A DNA stretch of 64,000 nucleotides from Pseudomonas indica NBRC 103045. Lineage in GTDB: Bacteria; Pseudomonadota; Gammaproteobacteria; Pseudomonadales; Pseudomonadaceae. Positions 31,531-39,383 of this stretch are shown here, piece after piece. The notes under the pieces were generated by a model. It saw only the letters and a program-made list of their open reading frames with translations. It ran no database searches and had not been told where the DNA came from. Location of the stretch: contig NZ_BDAC01000007.1 of NCBI RefSeq assembly GCF_002091635.1, positions 184,529 to 248,528 of the forward strand, given 5' to 3'. Position 1 is the stretch's first letter, and every line of letters begins with the position of its first letter. The position numbers were made by a program, and so were the translations under genes.

Positions 31531-32309
31531 ACGAGTTGCCCGATCTGAATCTGGCCCTGGTGCAGACCGATCTGGTCTGGCAGGACCCGGCAGCGAACCG
31601 TGCGAAGCTCGAGCTTCTCTTGGAGCAGGCGCGTGGTGCCGATCTCATCGTGCTGCCGGAGATGTTCAGCACCGGTTTTTCCATGGAGTCCGAGCGGCTC
31701 GCCGAGCCGGAGCAGGGGCCGACCAGCGCTTGGCTCCTGCAACAGGCGGCACGGCTGAATGCGACGATCGCCGGCAGCCTGATCGTCCAGGCCAGCGACG
31801 GCAGCCATCGCAATCGCCTGCTCTGGGCGCGTCCGGATGGCGAGATGCTGCATTACGACAAGCGTCATCTGTTCCGTATGGCCGGGGAGCACAAGCACTA
31901 CACTGCCGGCGAGCGGCAGGTGGAGATGGAATGTAACGGCTGGCGGGTGCGTCCGCTGGTCTGCTACGACCTGCGCTTCCCGGTCTGGAGCTATGACCCG
32001 CACGACACCGACCTGCTGCTCTACACTGCCAACTGGCCGGCCGCGCGCCGTCACCACTGGAATCGACTGCTGCCGGCGCGGGCCATCGAGAACCTGTGCT
32101 TCGTTGCAGCGGTGAACCGAATAGGCATCGACGGCAAAGGCCATCCCTACAGCGGCGACAGCCAAGTGCTGGATTACCAGGGCGAAATCCTGCTGGATAC
32201 CGGTGACCGTGACGGGGTATTCGCGGTCCGCCTGGAGGCTGCTGGACTGGCTGCCTACCGGGAACGTTTTCCGGCGTACTTGGATGCCGACATTTTCGAG
32301 TTAACCTGA
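31518..32309 (+). CDS. Nitrilase-superfamily amidase, omega-amidase type (YafV-like)
   Basis: Carbon-nitrogen hydrolase of 263 residues. The catalytic Glu-Lys-Cys triad is visible as VLPEMFSTGF (Glu near 43), LHYDKRHLFRMAGE (Lys near 115) and PLVCYDLRFPVW (Cys near 150), plus a second Glu in the GEH region. The segments RHLFRMAGEHKHYTAG and NWPAARRHHWNRLLPARAIEN are typical of the omega-amidase (Nit2/YafV) branch, which hydrolyses 2-oxoglutaramate and 2-oxosuccinamate. It overlaps the aminotransferase gene by 13 bases, so translation is probably coupled. Confidence 0.86.
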   Translation: MRNLNELPDLNLALVQTDLVWQDPAANRAKLELLLEQARGADLIVLPEMFSTGFSMESERLAEPEQGPTSAWLLQQAARLNATIAGSLIVQASDGSHRNRLLWARPDGEMLHYDKRHLFRMAGEHKHYTAGERQVEMECNGWRVRPLVCYDLRFPVWSYDPHDTDLLLYTANWPAARRHHWNRLLPARAIENLCFVAAVNRIGIDGKGHPYSGDSQVLDYQGEILLDTGDRDGVFAVRLEAAGLAAYRERFPAYLDADIFELT

Positions 32310-32319
32310 GGACACGCGC

Positions 32320-32772
32320 ATGGACGCAGAGAATCCCTTCCGTACCCCTTCGGCCGACCTGACCAGCACGGCGACAACCGATGGCAAGCTCTACAGTCTG
32401 GGCGCCGTGGCATTGGGGACGTTCTTCGGCACCCCCATCGCAGGGGCTTACTTCATCGTCCAGAACCTCAAGCAACTGGGGCGTTCCGCCGAGACCACCC
32501 AGGCTTGGGCGATGGGCGTGGGTGTCTTTGTCGCGCTGTTGGCGCTCAGCTTTTTCCTGCCGGACTCGATGCCGGCCACACCGATCACGGCCATCCAGGT
32601 GGCTGGCATGTACTTCTATGCCAAACAGTTGATGGAGAAAGACGTGAATACCCATCGGGCGGTGGGTGGCTTGTTCTTCTCCAATTGGCGAGCGGTGGGA
32701 ATTGGCTTGCTTTTCCTGATGGCGTTGCTGGTGGCCGCCGTGCCGCTGGTCATGCTGCTGATGGAAGGCTGA
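32320..32772 (+). CDS. Small hydrophobic membrane protein, function unknown
   Basis: A 150-residue protein starting MDAENPFRTPSADLTSTATT. A polar N-terminal region (1-25) is followed by hydrophobic segments at about 26-45 (LGAVALGTFFGTPIAGAYFI), 63-82 (MGVGVFVALLALSFFLP), 85-100 and 125-148 (AVGIGLLFLMALLVAAVPLV). This suggests four membrane passes. I do not recognise a family. It begins 10 bases after the amidase gene and ends at a strong terminator, so it may be the last gene of that operon. No metabolic role can be inferred. Confidence 0.75.
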   Translation: MDAENPFRTPSADLTSTATTDGKLYSLGAVALGTFFGTPIAGAYFIVQNLKQLGRSAETTQAWAMGVGVFVALLALSFFLPDSMPATPITAIQVAGMYFYAKQLMEKDVNTHRAVGGLFFSNWRAVGIGLLFLMALLVAAVPLVMLLMEG

Positions 32773-32783
32773 GGTCGGACATA

Positions 32784-32812
32784 AAAAAACCGGGTGAAAA
32801 CCCGGCTTTTTC
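32784..32812. terminator. Bidirectional intrinsic terminator
   Basis: CCGGG (32790-32794), a 6-base loop and CCCGG (32801-32805) are flanked by an A-run on the left and a T-run on the right. It sits between the converging small membrane protein gene and leuA and can serve both strands. Confidence 0.85.
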
Positions 32813-32827
32813 TTTGCGCCCGGAGGA

Positions 32828-34498
32828 TCAGGCTGCTTGCACCTGTTCCTGGCGCAGCGCCCGGTTCAGGGCGCTGAACAGTGCGCGGAAGCTGGCGGTG
32901 GTCAGGTTTTCGTCGATGCCGATACCGTGCAGAGCCCGGCCGCCGTTGACGCGCAGTTCAATGTAGGCCGCTGCCTTGGCGTTGGTGCCGGCGCCGATGG
33001 CGTGTTCGGAGTAGTCCATGATTTCCACGGAAACCGGCAGGCCGGCCACCAAGGCTTCCAGTGGGCCCTTGCCGATGCCGCGCCAGTGCTGGGTTTCGCC
33101 GTTGACCTGAACCTCCACGTCCACGGCGCTGGTGCCGTTTTCTTCCTGCAGACGATGACCCTTCAGCGCATAGGGCGCGTTAGCTTGCAGGTATTCGGTG
33201 TCCAGCAGGGTGTGGATCTGTTGGGCAGTCATTTCCAGGCCCAGGCGGTCGGTTTCCTTCTGCACCACTTGGCTGAACTCGATCTGCAGGCGGCGCGGCA
33301 GGCTGATGCCGTACTCCTGCTCCAGCAGGTAGGTGATGCCACCCTTGCCGGACTGGCTGTTCACCCGGATCACGGCCTCGTAGCTACGACCGATATCGGC
33401 CGGGTCGATGGGCAGGTAGGGGACCTCCCAGAGCGCATCTTCCTGCTGCTGGGCGAAGCCTTTGCGGATAGCGTCCTGGTGCGAGCCGGAAAACGCGGTA
33501 TGTACCAGATCGCCCACGTAGGGATGACGCGGATGCACCGGAATCTGGTTGCATTCCTCGACCACTTTGCGCACTGCATCGATGTCGGAGAAGTCGAGCC
33601 CTGGATGGATGCCCTGGGTGTAGAGGTTCAGCGCCAGGTTCACCAGGTCGACGTTGCCGGTGCGCTCGCCATTGCCGAACAGGCAGCCTTCGACGCGGTC
33701 GGCGCCGGCCATCAGGCCCAGTTCGCTGGCGGCCACGCCGGTGCCACGATCGTTATGGGTATGCAGGCTGATGATGACCGAATTGCGACGGCTGATATGG
33801 CGGCAGAACCACTCGATCTGGTCGGCATAGACGTTCGGCGTGGCCACTTCGACCGTGGCCGGCAGGTTGAGGATGGCCTTGTTGTCCGGCGTCGGTTGCC
33901 ACACGTCCAGCACCGCGTCGCAGACCTCCACGGCGAATTCCAGCTCGGTGGAGGTGAAGATTTCCGGTGAATACTGGAAGGTCCACTGGGTCTCCGGCTG
34001 GCGGGCGGCTAGTTCCTTGATGATGCGCGCGGCGTTCACCGCGATGTTCACCACGCCGGCCTTGTCCTGGTTGAAGACGATGCGGCGAAACGAGGGGGCC
34101 GTTGCGTTGTAGACGTGGACGATGGCTTTCTTCGCCCCGACGAGCGACTCGAAGGTCCGGGTGATCAGGTCTTCGCGGGCCTGGGTCAGGACTTGGATGG
34201 TGGTGTCGTCGGGAATATGGCCGTCTTCGATCAGGGTGCGAACAAAGTCGAAATCGGTTTGCGAGGCCGAGGGGAAACCCACCTCGATCTGCTTGATGCC
34301 GACCTGAACCAGAGTCTTGAAGAAGCGCATCTTCTTCTCCGCATCCATCGGCTCGATCAGCGACTGGTTGCCATCGCGCAGGTCGGAGCTGCACCAGATC
34401 GGCACCTCGGTGATGGTCTTCGACGGCCAGGTGCGGTCCGGCAGGTCGATGGGGGCGAAAGCGCGGTATTTCTTCGACGGGTCTTTGAGCATGGGCAT
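32828..34498 (-). CDS. leuA: 2-isopropylmalate synthase
   Basis: First committed step of leucine synthesis: acetyl-CoA plus 2-oxoisovalerate. The 556 residues start [21 protein letters not shown] and belong to the long LeuA type. The catalytic HMGL-like TIM barrel opens with [17 protein letters not shown] (about 35-52). It includes [22 protein letters not shown] with the metal-binding His pair. The C-terminal LeuA regulatory domain (from about 425) gives leucine feedback control in the family. It stands alone, away from leuCDB. A Leu-rich leader peptide lies 62 bases upstream. Confidence 0.97.
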   Translation of the reverse strand: MPMLKDPSKKYRAFAPIDLPDRTWPSKTITEVPIWCSSDLRDGNQSLIEPMDAEKKMRFFKTLVQVGIKQIEVGFPSASQTDFDFVRTLIEDGHIPDDTTIQVLTQAREDLITRTFESLVGAKKAIVHVYNATAPSFRRIVFNQDKAGVVNIAVNAARIIKELAARQPETQWTFQYSPEIFTSTELEFAVEVCDAVLDVWQPTPDNKAILNLPATVEVATPNVYADQIEWFCRHISRRNSVIISLHTHNDRGTGVAASELGLMAGADRVEGCLFGNGERTGNVDLVNLALNLYTQGIHPGLDFSDIDAVRKVVEECNQIPVHPRHPYVGDLVHTAFSGSHQDAIRKGFAQQQEDALWEVPYLPIDPADIGRSYEAVIRVNSQSGKGGITYLLEQEYGISLPRRLQIEFSQVVQKETDRLGLEMTAQQIHTLLDTEYLQANAPYALKGHRLQEENGTSAVDVEVQVNGETQHWRGIGKGPLEALVAGLPVSVEIMDYSEHAIGAGTNAKAAAYIELRVNGGRALHGIGIDENLTTASFRALFSALNRALRQEQVQAA

Positions 34499-34560
34499 GG
34501 CGAAATCCTTGTGTCGTGGCCATGGGAGGCCGGGCCAACGGTGTGCGTTCGGGGAGGATT

Positions 34561-34638
34561 TCAGCCACGCAGTCGCGGGCTGACCAGGCGCAGGCAGGCG
34601 TGTTGGCGAAGCAGGATGAGGGTATGGGAAATATTCAT
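34561..34638 (-). CDS. Leu-rich leader peptide upstream of leuA
   Basis: A 25-codon frame starting [19 protein letters not shown] and ending SPRLRG. It has a well-placed Shine-Dalgarno AAGG 8 bases before the ATG at 34638, and it is too short for ordinary gene calling. It contains 6 Leu, 2 Ile and 1 Val, with Leu at 7, 9, 10, 16, 18 and 23. It ends 62 bases before leuA. These traits fit a leader peptide controlling leuA by translation-dependent attenuation. No classic terminator with a T-run is visible between it and leuA, so the control mechanism is open. Confidence 0.65.
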   Translation of the reverse strand: MNISHTLILLRQHACLRLVSPRLRG

Positions 34639-34650
34639 GCTGCTGACCTT

Positions 34651-34681
34651 AAGAAGCTTGGCGGTGGATGGCAAGCTTCTT
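34651..34681 (-). promoter_or_regulatory. 10-bp hairpin abutting the leuA leader-peptide ribosome site
   Basis: AAGAAGCTTG and CAAGCTTCTT are perfect reverse complements with an 11-base loop. On the minus strand the 3' arm ends right where the AAGG Shine-Dalgarno sequence of the leader peptide begins (34650-34647). It would shape access of ribosomes to the leader and may also be an operator. Confidence 0.6.
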
Positions 34682-34796
34682 TTGAAAATTGGTAGAAACC
34701 ACCGGATTGAGCGATTTCTCGCTATTTATTTTCGAAAGTTCCACCTCTGCGGATGGTCGATTGCGGCGGTCATTCAACGCGCGTTTGCATATTCGG

Positions 34797-35621
34797 TCAG
34801 GGCTTGAACGCACCGATGAATATCGCCGGGTCCACGCGGGCGTCGTTGAGGCTGACATTCCAATGCAGGTGCGGCCCCGTGGCCCGGCCAGTAGCGCCGA
34901 CCCGGCCCAGCACGCCGCCGCGGGGCAGTTCCTGGCCAACGGTGACGTCGATCCGGGACAGGTGGCAGAACATGCTGATCAAGCCCTGGCCATGGTCGAC
35001 GAACACGGTCTTGCCATTGAAGAAATAGTCGCCCACCAGAATCACCCGGCCCGCCGCCGGTGCCTTGACCGGCGTACCGGCCGGGACGGCGAAGTCCAGT
35101 CCGGAATGCGGGTTGCGCTCCTGATCGTTGAAGAAGCGGCGCAGGCCGAAGGGGCTGGATAGCGGCCCGCCGACGGGTTTGTCGAACAGCAGGTTGCTCG
35201 GCTGGCGCGGACTGAATTGCTGGTAGGCGCGGGTCTGCTCCGCCAGTTCGCGCTCGATGCGTTTCAGATTGGTCGGGCTGGGGCTGACCTGTTCCTGATT
35301 CTTCAGGGTGATGCGCTGTTCGCGGTAGTGCTTGCCGGCGACGACGAAGGGCACGCGTTGGCCGCCACTCTCGACATACTGGTCGCCGGGTTTGACCGTG
35401 AGCGGAATGCCGACGATAGCGATCCACCGAGCACCGTCTTCCTTCACCACCAATACCGGCTTGCCCTGGTAGCGGGCCTGGGGTGCCTGTTCGCCCTGGC
35501 CGAGATCGACTACCGCCACGCCACCGGGCACCGGCTTGTTCAGTAGCCGGGTGATGAAGCCCTCGGCATGGACAGGAAAAGCAAGGAGCAGGGCGAGGAA
35601 GCAGAACGGCAGGCGCGGCAT
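34797..35621 (-). CDS. Secreted M23-family metallopeptidase
   Basis: Periplasmic LytM/M23 peptidase of 274 residues, probably a murein endopeptidase. The signal peptide MPRLPFCFLALLLAFPVHA ends with an AHA-type cleavage site near residue 19. The zinc site is HSGLDFAVPAGTPVKAP (H-x3-D, near 167) and GPHLHWNVSL (H-x-H, near 250), so the enzyme is expected to be active. An N-terminal Ig-like region (about 20-110) precedes it, as in related YebA/PA3787-type proteins. It lies upstream of leuA on the same strand, with a 158-base gap to the leader peptide. Confidence 0.9.
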   Translation of the reverse strand: MPRLPFCFLALLLAFPVHAEGFITRLLNKPVPGGVAVVDLGQGEQAPQARYQGKPVLVVKEDGARWIAIVGIPLTVKPGDQYVESGGQRVPFVVAGKHYREQRITLKNQEQVSPSPTNLKRIERELAEQTRAYQQFSPRQPSNLLFDKPVGGPLSSPFGLRRFFNDQERNPHSGLDFAVPAGTPVKAPAAGRVILVGDYFFNGKTVFVDHGQGLISMFCHLSRIDVTVGQELPRGGVLGRVGATGRATGPHLHWNVSLNDARVDPAIFIGAFKP

Positions 35622-35684
35622 AGTCGGGCTCGGATCGAAAGCGGGGCGCCTATGCTGGCGGAAACGCGCCCGAGGGGAAAGCGT

Positions 35685-36449
35685 TCACGTGGGATCGATG
35701 GTCTGCTCGGCCAGTTGCCGGTGCCAGAGGCTTTCCAGGCTGTGGACCTGGGTGGGACCGTAAAGCGCTGCCTGCGCTCCGCTGTGCCACGCCCACAGCT
35801 GATCGCCGAAATCGTAGTGCCACCACTCGCTGGGCAGGTTGCTGAAGCCGGCCTCGATCATGGCGTTGTGGAGCCAGCGTCGATGGCGGCGCACCTGCTC
35901 CTGCTCGGCGGTGGGCTGTTCCAGTTGCTCGAAGGCGGTGGTGGACGAACGCGGGCTGGCTTCGTCGAAGCCGGTACCCATGTCCAGCCAGCGGCCGTGG
36001 CGGTCGCAGAGAGTGACGTCCACGGCACCGCCGGTGAGATGGGGGCTGGGGGCATTGCGGCTGTTGTCGGGCGGCGAGACGAACTGGCGGGTCAACTGCT
36101 GCCGGCGCCTGTCGTCGAGCTGCGGATAGCGTGCGGTAACGGCATCCAGCAGGCTTTCGTAAAGGTATTGCTGCACGGCGAAAGGCCGCCAGGCATCCAG
36201 TACGACCAGACGCACGCCTTCCGGCAGTAGGCTTGCTGCGGTGAGCAGGCGTTCGAACACGCCGGTGCGTCCGTGGCATTCCGGCAGGGCGTTGCGGATG
36301 CCCTGTTTGTAGTAGGCCGGATAGACCAGGAAATTCTGCGCCAGACCGAAGGCCATCATGGGTTCGCCACATCCGGCGATGGGAATGGCGGCGATGGCAT
36401 CCCAGTCGGGATCGGTCTGGGGTGGGATGGGGCGTTCGAGGTTGAGCAT
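35685..36449 (-). CDS. D-alanyl-D-alanine dipeptidase, VanX/DdpX type (M15)
   Basis: Zinc dipeptidase family that cleaves D-Ala-D-Ala. The 254 residues show the M15D signatures: VLDAWRPFAVQQYLY near 82-96, the zinc and catalytic SPHLTGGAVDVTLCD near 135-149 (S-x-H-x2-G-x-A-x-D), and EWWHYDFGDQ near 208-217 (Glu-x2-His). No vanH or vanA partner is nearby, so a vancomycin-resistance role is not supported. Recycling of D-Ala-D-Ala, as for E. coli DdpX, is more likely. It lies 6 bases after xseA on the same strand. Confidence 0.9.
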   Translation of the reverse strand: MLNLERPIPPQTDPDWDAIAAIPIAGCGEPMMAFGLAQNFLVYPAYYKQGIRNALPECHGRTGVFERLLTAASLLPEGVRLVVLDAWRPFAVQQYLYESLLDAVTARYPQLDDRRRQQLTRQFVSPPDNSRNAPSPHLTGGAVDVTLCDRHGRWLDMGTGFDEASPRSSTTAFEQLEQPTAEQEQVRRHRRWLHNAMIEAGFSNLPSEWWHYDFGDQLWAWHSGAQAALYGPTQVHSLESLWHRQLAEQTIDPT

Positions 36450-36455
36450 GAGCTG

Positions 36456-37835
36456 TCAGTCCAGCAGCGACAGGGTGACGGGCGCCAGGTGATTGTCCTC
36501 GACCCGTACCTCCAGCTCGCCTTCGGCCAGGCGGGCGCTGAGGCGTTGGCCGATATGGGTCTGGCCGGCGCTGCGAACGGCGCGGCCCTGCTCGTCGAGG
36601 AGGATCGCGTAGCCACGGCCGAGAGTTGCCAGCGGGCTGACGATATTCAGGGTTTGCGCCATGCCCTGCAGGCGCTGGCGGCGTTCGCGGAGAGTCTCGC
36701 GCATCGCCTTGGGCAGGCAACTGGACAGATGATCGAGGCGCTGGCGCAGCAGCTTCAACTGACGCCCGGGGTGCTGGGCAGCGAGGCGGGTATCCAGGCG
36801 CGCCAGGTGTTCGTGGGCGGCGCACAGTTTGCGGTCGATGGCCCGCGCCAGGCGCTGTTCGAGATCGTCCACGCGCTGCGACTGCTGCAGCAGGCGTTCG
36901 CCCGGGTGACGCAGGCGCCGGGTCAGGCCCTCCAGGCGCAAGGCTTCGTGTTGCAAGCGTTGGCGGGTGCAATGCAGCAAGCGGCGGCGCAGGGCTTCCA
37001 GGCGCTGTCGCAGGTCGCCGGCATGCGGGGCGAGCAGTTCGGCGGCGGCCGAGGGAGTAGGCGCGCGCATATCGGCGACGAAATCGGCGATGGATACGTC
37101 CGTCTCGTGCCCCACGGCGCTGACGATGGGCGTGACGCAGGCATCGATGGCGCGGGCCACGGCCTCTTCGTTGAAGCACCAGAGGTCTTCCAACGAGCCG
37201 CCACCTCGGGCCAGGATCAGCGCATCGAAGCCCTGGGCATCGGCCAGGCGCAAGGCGCGGACGATCTGCACGGTGGCCTCGCGGCCTTGCACGGCGGTGG
37301 GGACCAGGGTCAGTTCCACCTGCGGCGCGCGGCGCCGGAACACGCTGATGATGTCGCGGATCACCGCGCCGGTAGGCGAGCTGATGATGCCGATGCGGCG
37401 TGGATGCGCTGGCAGCGGGACCTTGCGCTCCGCTGCGAACAGCCCCTCCTGGCCGAGCTTCTCCTTCAGCGCCTCGAAGGCCAGGCGCAAGGCGCCATCG
37501 CCGGCCGGTTCGACATTATCGAGGATCAGTTGGTAGTCGCCGCGCCCCTCGAACAGCGAGACCTTGCCGCGAACCCGCACCGCCAGTCCGTCGCGCAGGG
37601 CCTGGCGCACCCGCGACGCGTTCTGCCGGAACAACGCGCAACGCACCTGGGCCTGGCTGTCCTTGAGGGTGAAATACATGTGGCCGGAGGCCGGGCGGGA
37701 GAGGTTGGATATCTCGCCTTCGACCCAGACCTGGGCGAATACGTCCTCCAGCAGAACACGGGCGCGGCCGTTGAGCTGGCTGACGGTGAGTACCTCGCGG
37801 TCGAGACCGAGGCGTTCGAAAGGGTCCTTGAGCAT
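36456..37835 (-). CDS. xseA: Exodeoxyribonuclease VII large subunit
   Basis: Large subunit of the single-strand-specific exonuclease. The ATG at 37835 (MLKDPFERLGLDREVLTVS) gives 459 residues; the 12-codon longer reading from 37871 lacks support. The N-terminal OB fold (LNGRARVLLEDVFAQVWVEGEISN) is followed by the nuclease core with RIGIISSPTGAVIRDII near 128, ARGGGSLEDLWCFNEE near 220 and SAVGHETDVSIADFVADMRAPTPSAA near 250. A long coiled coil from about 290 to 400 binds many XseB subunits. The xseB gene is elsewhere. Confidence 0.97.
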   Translation of the reverse strand: MLKDPFERLGLDREVLTVSQLNGRARVLLEDVFAQVWVEGEISNLSRPASGHMYFTLKDSQAQVRCALFRQNASRVRQALRDGLAVRVRGKVSLFEGRGDYQLILDNVEPAGDGALRLAFEALKEKLGQEGLFAAERKVPLPAHPRRIGIISSPTGAVIRDIISVFRRRAPQVELTLVPTAVQGREATVQIVRALRLADAQGFDALILARGGGSLEDLWCFNEEAVARAIDACVTPIVSAVGHETDVSIADFVADMRAPTPSAAAELLAPHAGDLRQRLEALRRRLLHCTRQRLQHEALRLEGLTRRLRHPGERLLQQSQRVDDLEQRLARAIDRKLCAAHEHLARLDTRLAAQHPGRQLKLLRQRLDHLSSCLPKAMRETLRERRQRLQGMAQTLNIVSPLATLGRGYAILLDEQGRAVRSAGQTHIGQRLSARLAEGELEVRVEDNHLAPVTLSLLD

Positions 37836-37881
37836 GGGCGCGATAATAAGCGCTGGAGGGAAGGGGACCAAGCGACTCCGC

Positions 37882-38451
37882 TCAGTCCTGTTCCCTTGCG
37901 CTCCGCTTGCGGTAGTGGCGCTCGACCCGGGCGCGGTTGCCGCACGCCTCCGTGCGGCACCAGCGGCGGCGCTGGGCCTTGGATTGATCGAGGAACAGCC
38001 AGGTGCAGCGTGCGCATTCCTTCAATCGATGCAGTTGGCCGCTATGCAGCAAGGCCAATGCGTCGAGCGCGATGCGTGAGCACAGATCCGCGCCTTCCAG
38101 GCGCATCGACGCCGGATCGCTGGTGTTCAGCTCGCTATGTGCGACGGCCTCGGCCAGCTCTTTGCGGAGCTGGATCCATGCACCAGCGGTGGGGGTATGC
38201 CGAGCCAGCCCGCTGAAGAGCGAGTAAAGCTGCTCACGTAGCGAGATGGCCCGGGGGAGTGCATCTGCGCTGAGTTGCACTCTGTCTCCCTGCCCGACCA
38301 TCCCACTGTATCGCGCCCAGGTCAGCAACGACTGGTCATCCACCAGACGTTCCCGGATGCGGTTCTTATCGGTATCGCCCACTGTGTTGATGAAGTCGAG
38401 GCAAGGGTTGCCCGCAATGAAATCCTGTTCGCTCCACGGATGTGATGCCAT
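37882..38451 (-). CDS. ABATE/CGNR zinc-finger transcriptional regulator
   Basis: A 189-residue protein with the two-part layout of the CGNR regulators. The N-terminal ABATE domain reads FIAGNPCLDFINTVGD. The C-terminal treble-clef zinc finger has Cys146, Cys149, Cys165 and Cys170: CARCTWLFLDQSKAQRRRWC, then the signature CGNRARVERHY. The family is thought to bind a small ligand and regulate adjacent stress or catabolic genes; this is inference. It is divergent from the alpha/beta hydrolase gene across a 95-base AT-rich gap, the usual geometry for a local regulator and its target. Confidence 0.85.
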   Translation of the reverse strand: MASHPWSEQDFIAGNPCLDFINTVGDTDKNRIRERLVDDQSLLTWARYSGMVGQGDRVQLSADALPRAISLREQLYSLFSGLARHTPTAGAWIQLRKELAEAVAHSELNTSDPASMRLEGADLCSRIALDALALLHSGQLHRLKECARCTWLFLDQSKAQRRRWCRTEACGNRARVERHYRKRSAREQD

Positions 38452-38546
38452 GGTTTTATCCCTCTAATCAGATAAGCGCACTTTACAAATTAGCTTTTGT
38501 GCTCTTCTTTGTCTAATGGGTATTTGTTTTCTAAGGAGTTAATGAC
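38452..38546. promoter_or_regulatory. AT-rich divergent control region, regulator/hydrolase
   Basis: The 95 bases between the divergent CGNR regulator and hydrolase genes are clearly more AT-rich than neighbouring DNA. They contain several CTAAT-type repeats (CTAATC, its inverse ATTAG, CTAATG). AAGGAG lies 8 bases before the hydrolase ATG. Both promoters and a regulator site are expected here, but I cannot place them confidently. Confidence 0.45.
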
Positions 38547-39356
38547 ATGGGCGAGTCCATCTTCGAGTTCGAGGGCCGAAAGGTTTACACCGAGACACAT
38601 GGCGAGGGGCCGCCGCTGGTGGCAATCCACGGCACACCGTTCTCGTCGCGGGTTTGGCGGCGTGTGGTTCCGTATTTTCAGAAGCGGAGGCGCATTTATC
38701 TCTTCGATCTGCTGGGCTATGGGCGTTCTGCCATGCATCCCGGCGCCGACGTATCCCTGGGGGTGCAGAATCGTCTGCTGACGGCGTTGTTCGAGCATTG
38801 GCAATTGAGGGAGCCAGACGTCCTGGCGCATGACTTCGGCGGTGCGACTGCACTGCGTGGGCATCTGCTGGATGGACTGGGCTATCGCAGCCTGACGCTG
38901 GTGGATCCGGTGGCGTTATCGCCGTGGGGTTCGCCGTTCGTCCAGCATGTCAGGCGACATGAGGCTGCTTTCGCGGAGCTTCCGTCGTATATCCACGAGG
39001 CGATTATCGAGGCCTACCTGCAATGCGCGGCGTGGCGTGAGCTGACGGAAGAGGCGCGGCGCTGCTACCGCGAACCGTGGCTGGGAGACGGGCAAGCCGC
39101 CTTCTACCGACAGATCGCCCAGATGGATCAATGCTATACGGACGAGATACGGCCTCTCTTGGGCAGTGTTCGCTGCCCGGTGACGATTCTCTGGGGGGAA
39201 CGGGACCACTGGATTCCCATCGCGCGTGGACATGAGCTTCATGGCCTGATCCCGGGATCGGTCTTCATCCCGGTTGCCGAGGCTGGTCATCTGGTTCAAG
39301 AGGATGCGCCCGAAGCCATCGTCGCCGCCTTGGCACAGGTGCTGATGGATGTTTAA
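38547..39356 (+). CDS. Alpha/beta hydrolase with Asp nucleophile
   Basis: A 269-residue alpha/beta-hydrolase. The oxyanion motif is AIHGTPFSSRVW (HGxP). The nucleophile elbow reads LAHDFGGATA, so the nucleophile is Asp96 rather than Ser, as in haloalkane/fluoroacetate dehalogenases and epoxide hydrolases. The acid is Asp220 (GERDHWIP) and the base His248 (EAGHLVQED). A helical cap occupies about 125-195. Trp adjacent to the nucleophile, typical of haloalkane dehalogenases, is replaced by Phe97, so the substrate is open. It is divergent from a CGNR regulator. Confidence 0.88.
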   Translation: MGESIFEFEGRKVYTETHGEGPPLVAIHGTPFSSRVWRRVVPYFQKRRRIYLFDLLGYGRSAMHPGADVSLGVQNRLLTALFEHWQLREPDVLAHDFGGATALRGHLLDGLGYRSLTLVDPVALSPWGSPFVQHVRRHEAAFAELPSYIHEAIIEAYLQCAAWRELTEEARRCYREPWLGDGQAAFYRQIAQMDQCYTDEIRPLLGSVRCPVTILWGERDHWIPIARGHELHGLIPGSVFIPVAEAGHLVQEDAPEAIVAALAQVLMDV

Positions 39357-39383
39357 AAATAGCCGTCCCTGGCCCGATGCAAC

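Noticed and set aside
35685..36449. Vancomycin-resistance cluster suggested by the VanX-type gene
   Set aside because: No vanA, vanH, vanR or vanS homologues are present in the flanking genes, and Gram-negative bacteria use this family for D-Ala-D-Ala turnover.
36273..38216. Long plus-strand frame across xseA
   Set aside because: Antisense to the clear XseA gene; repetitive Ala/Gln/Gly composition typical of a shadow frame.
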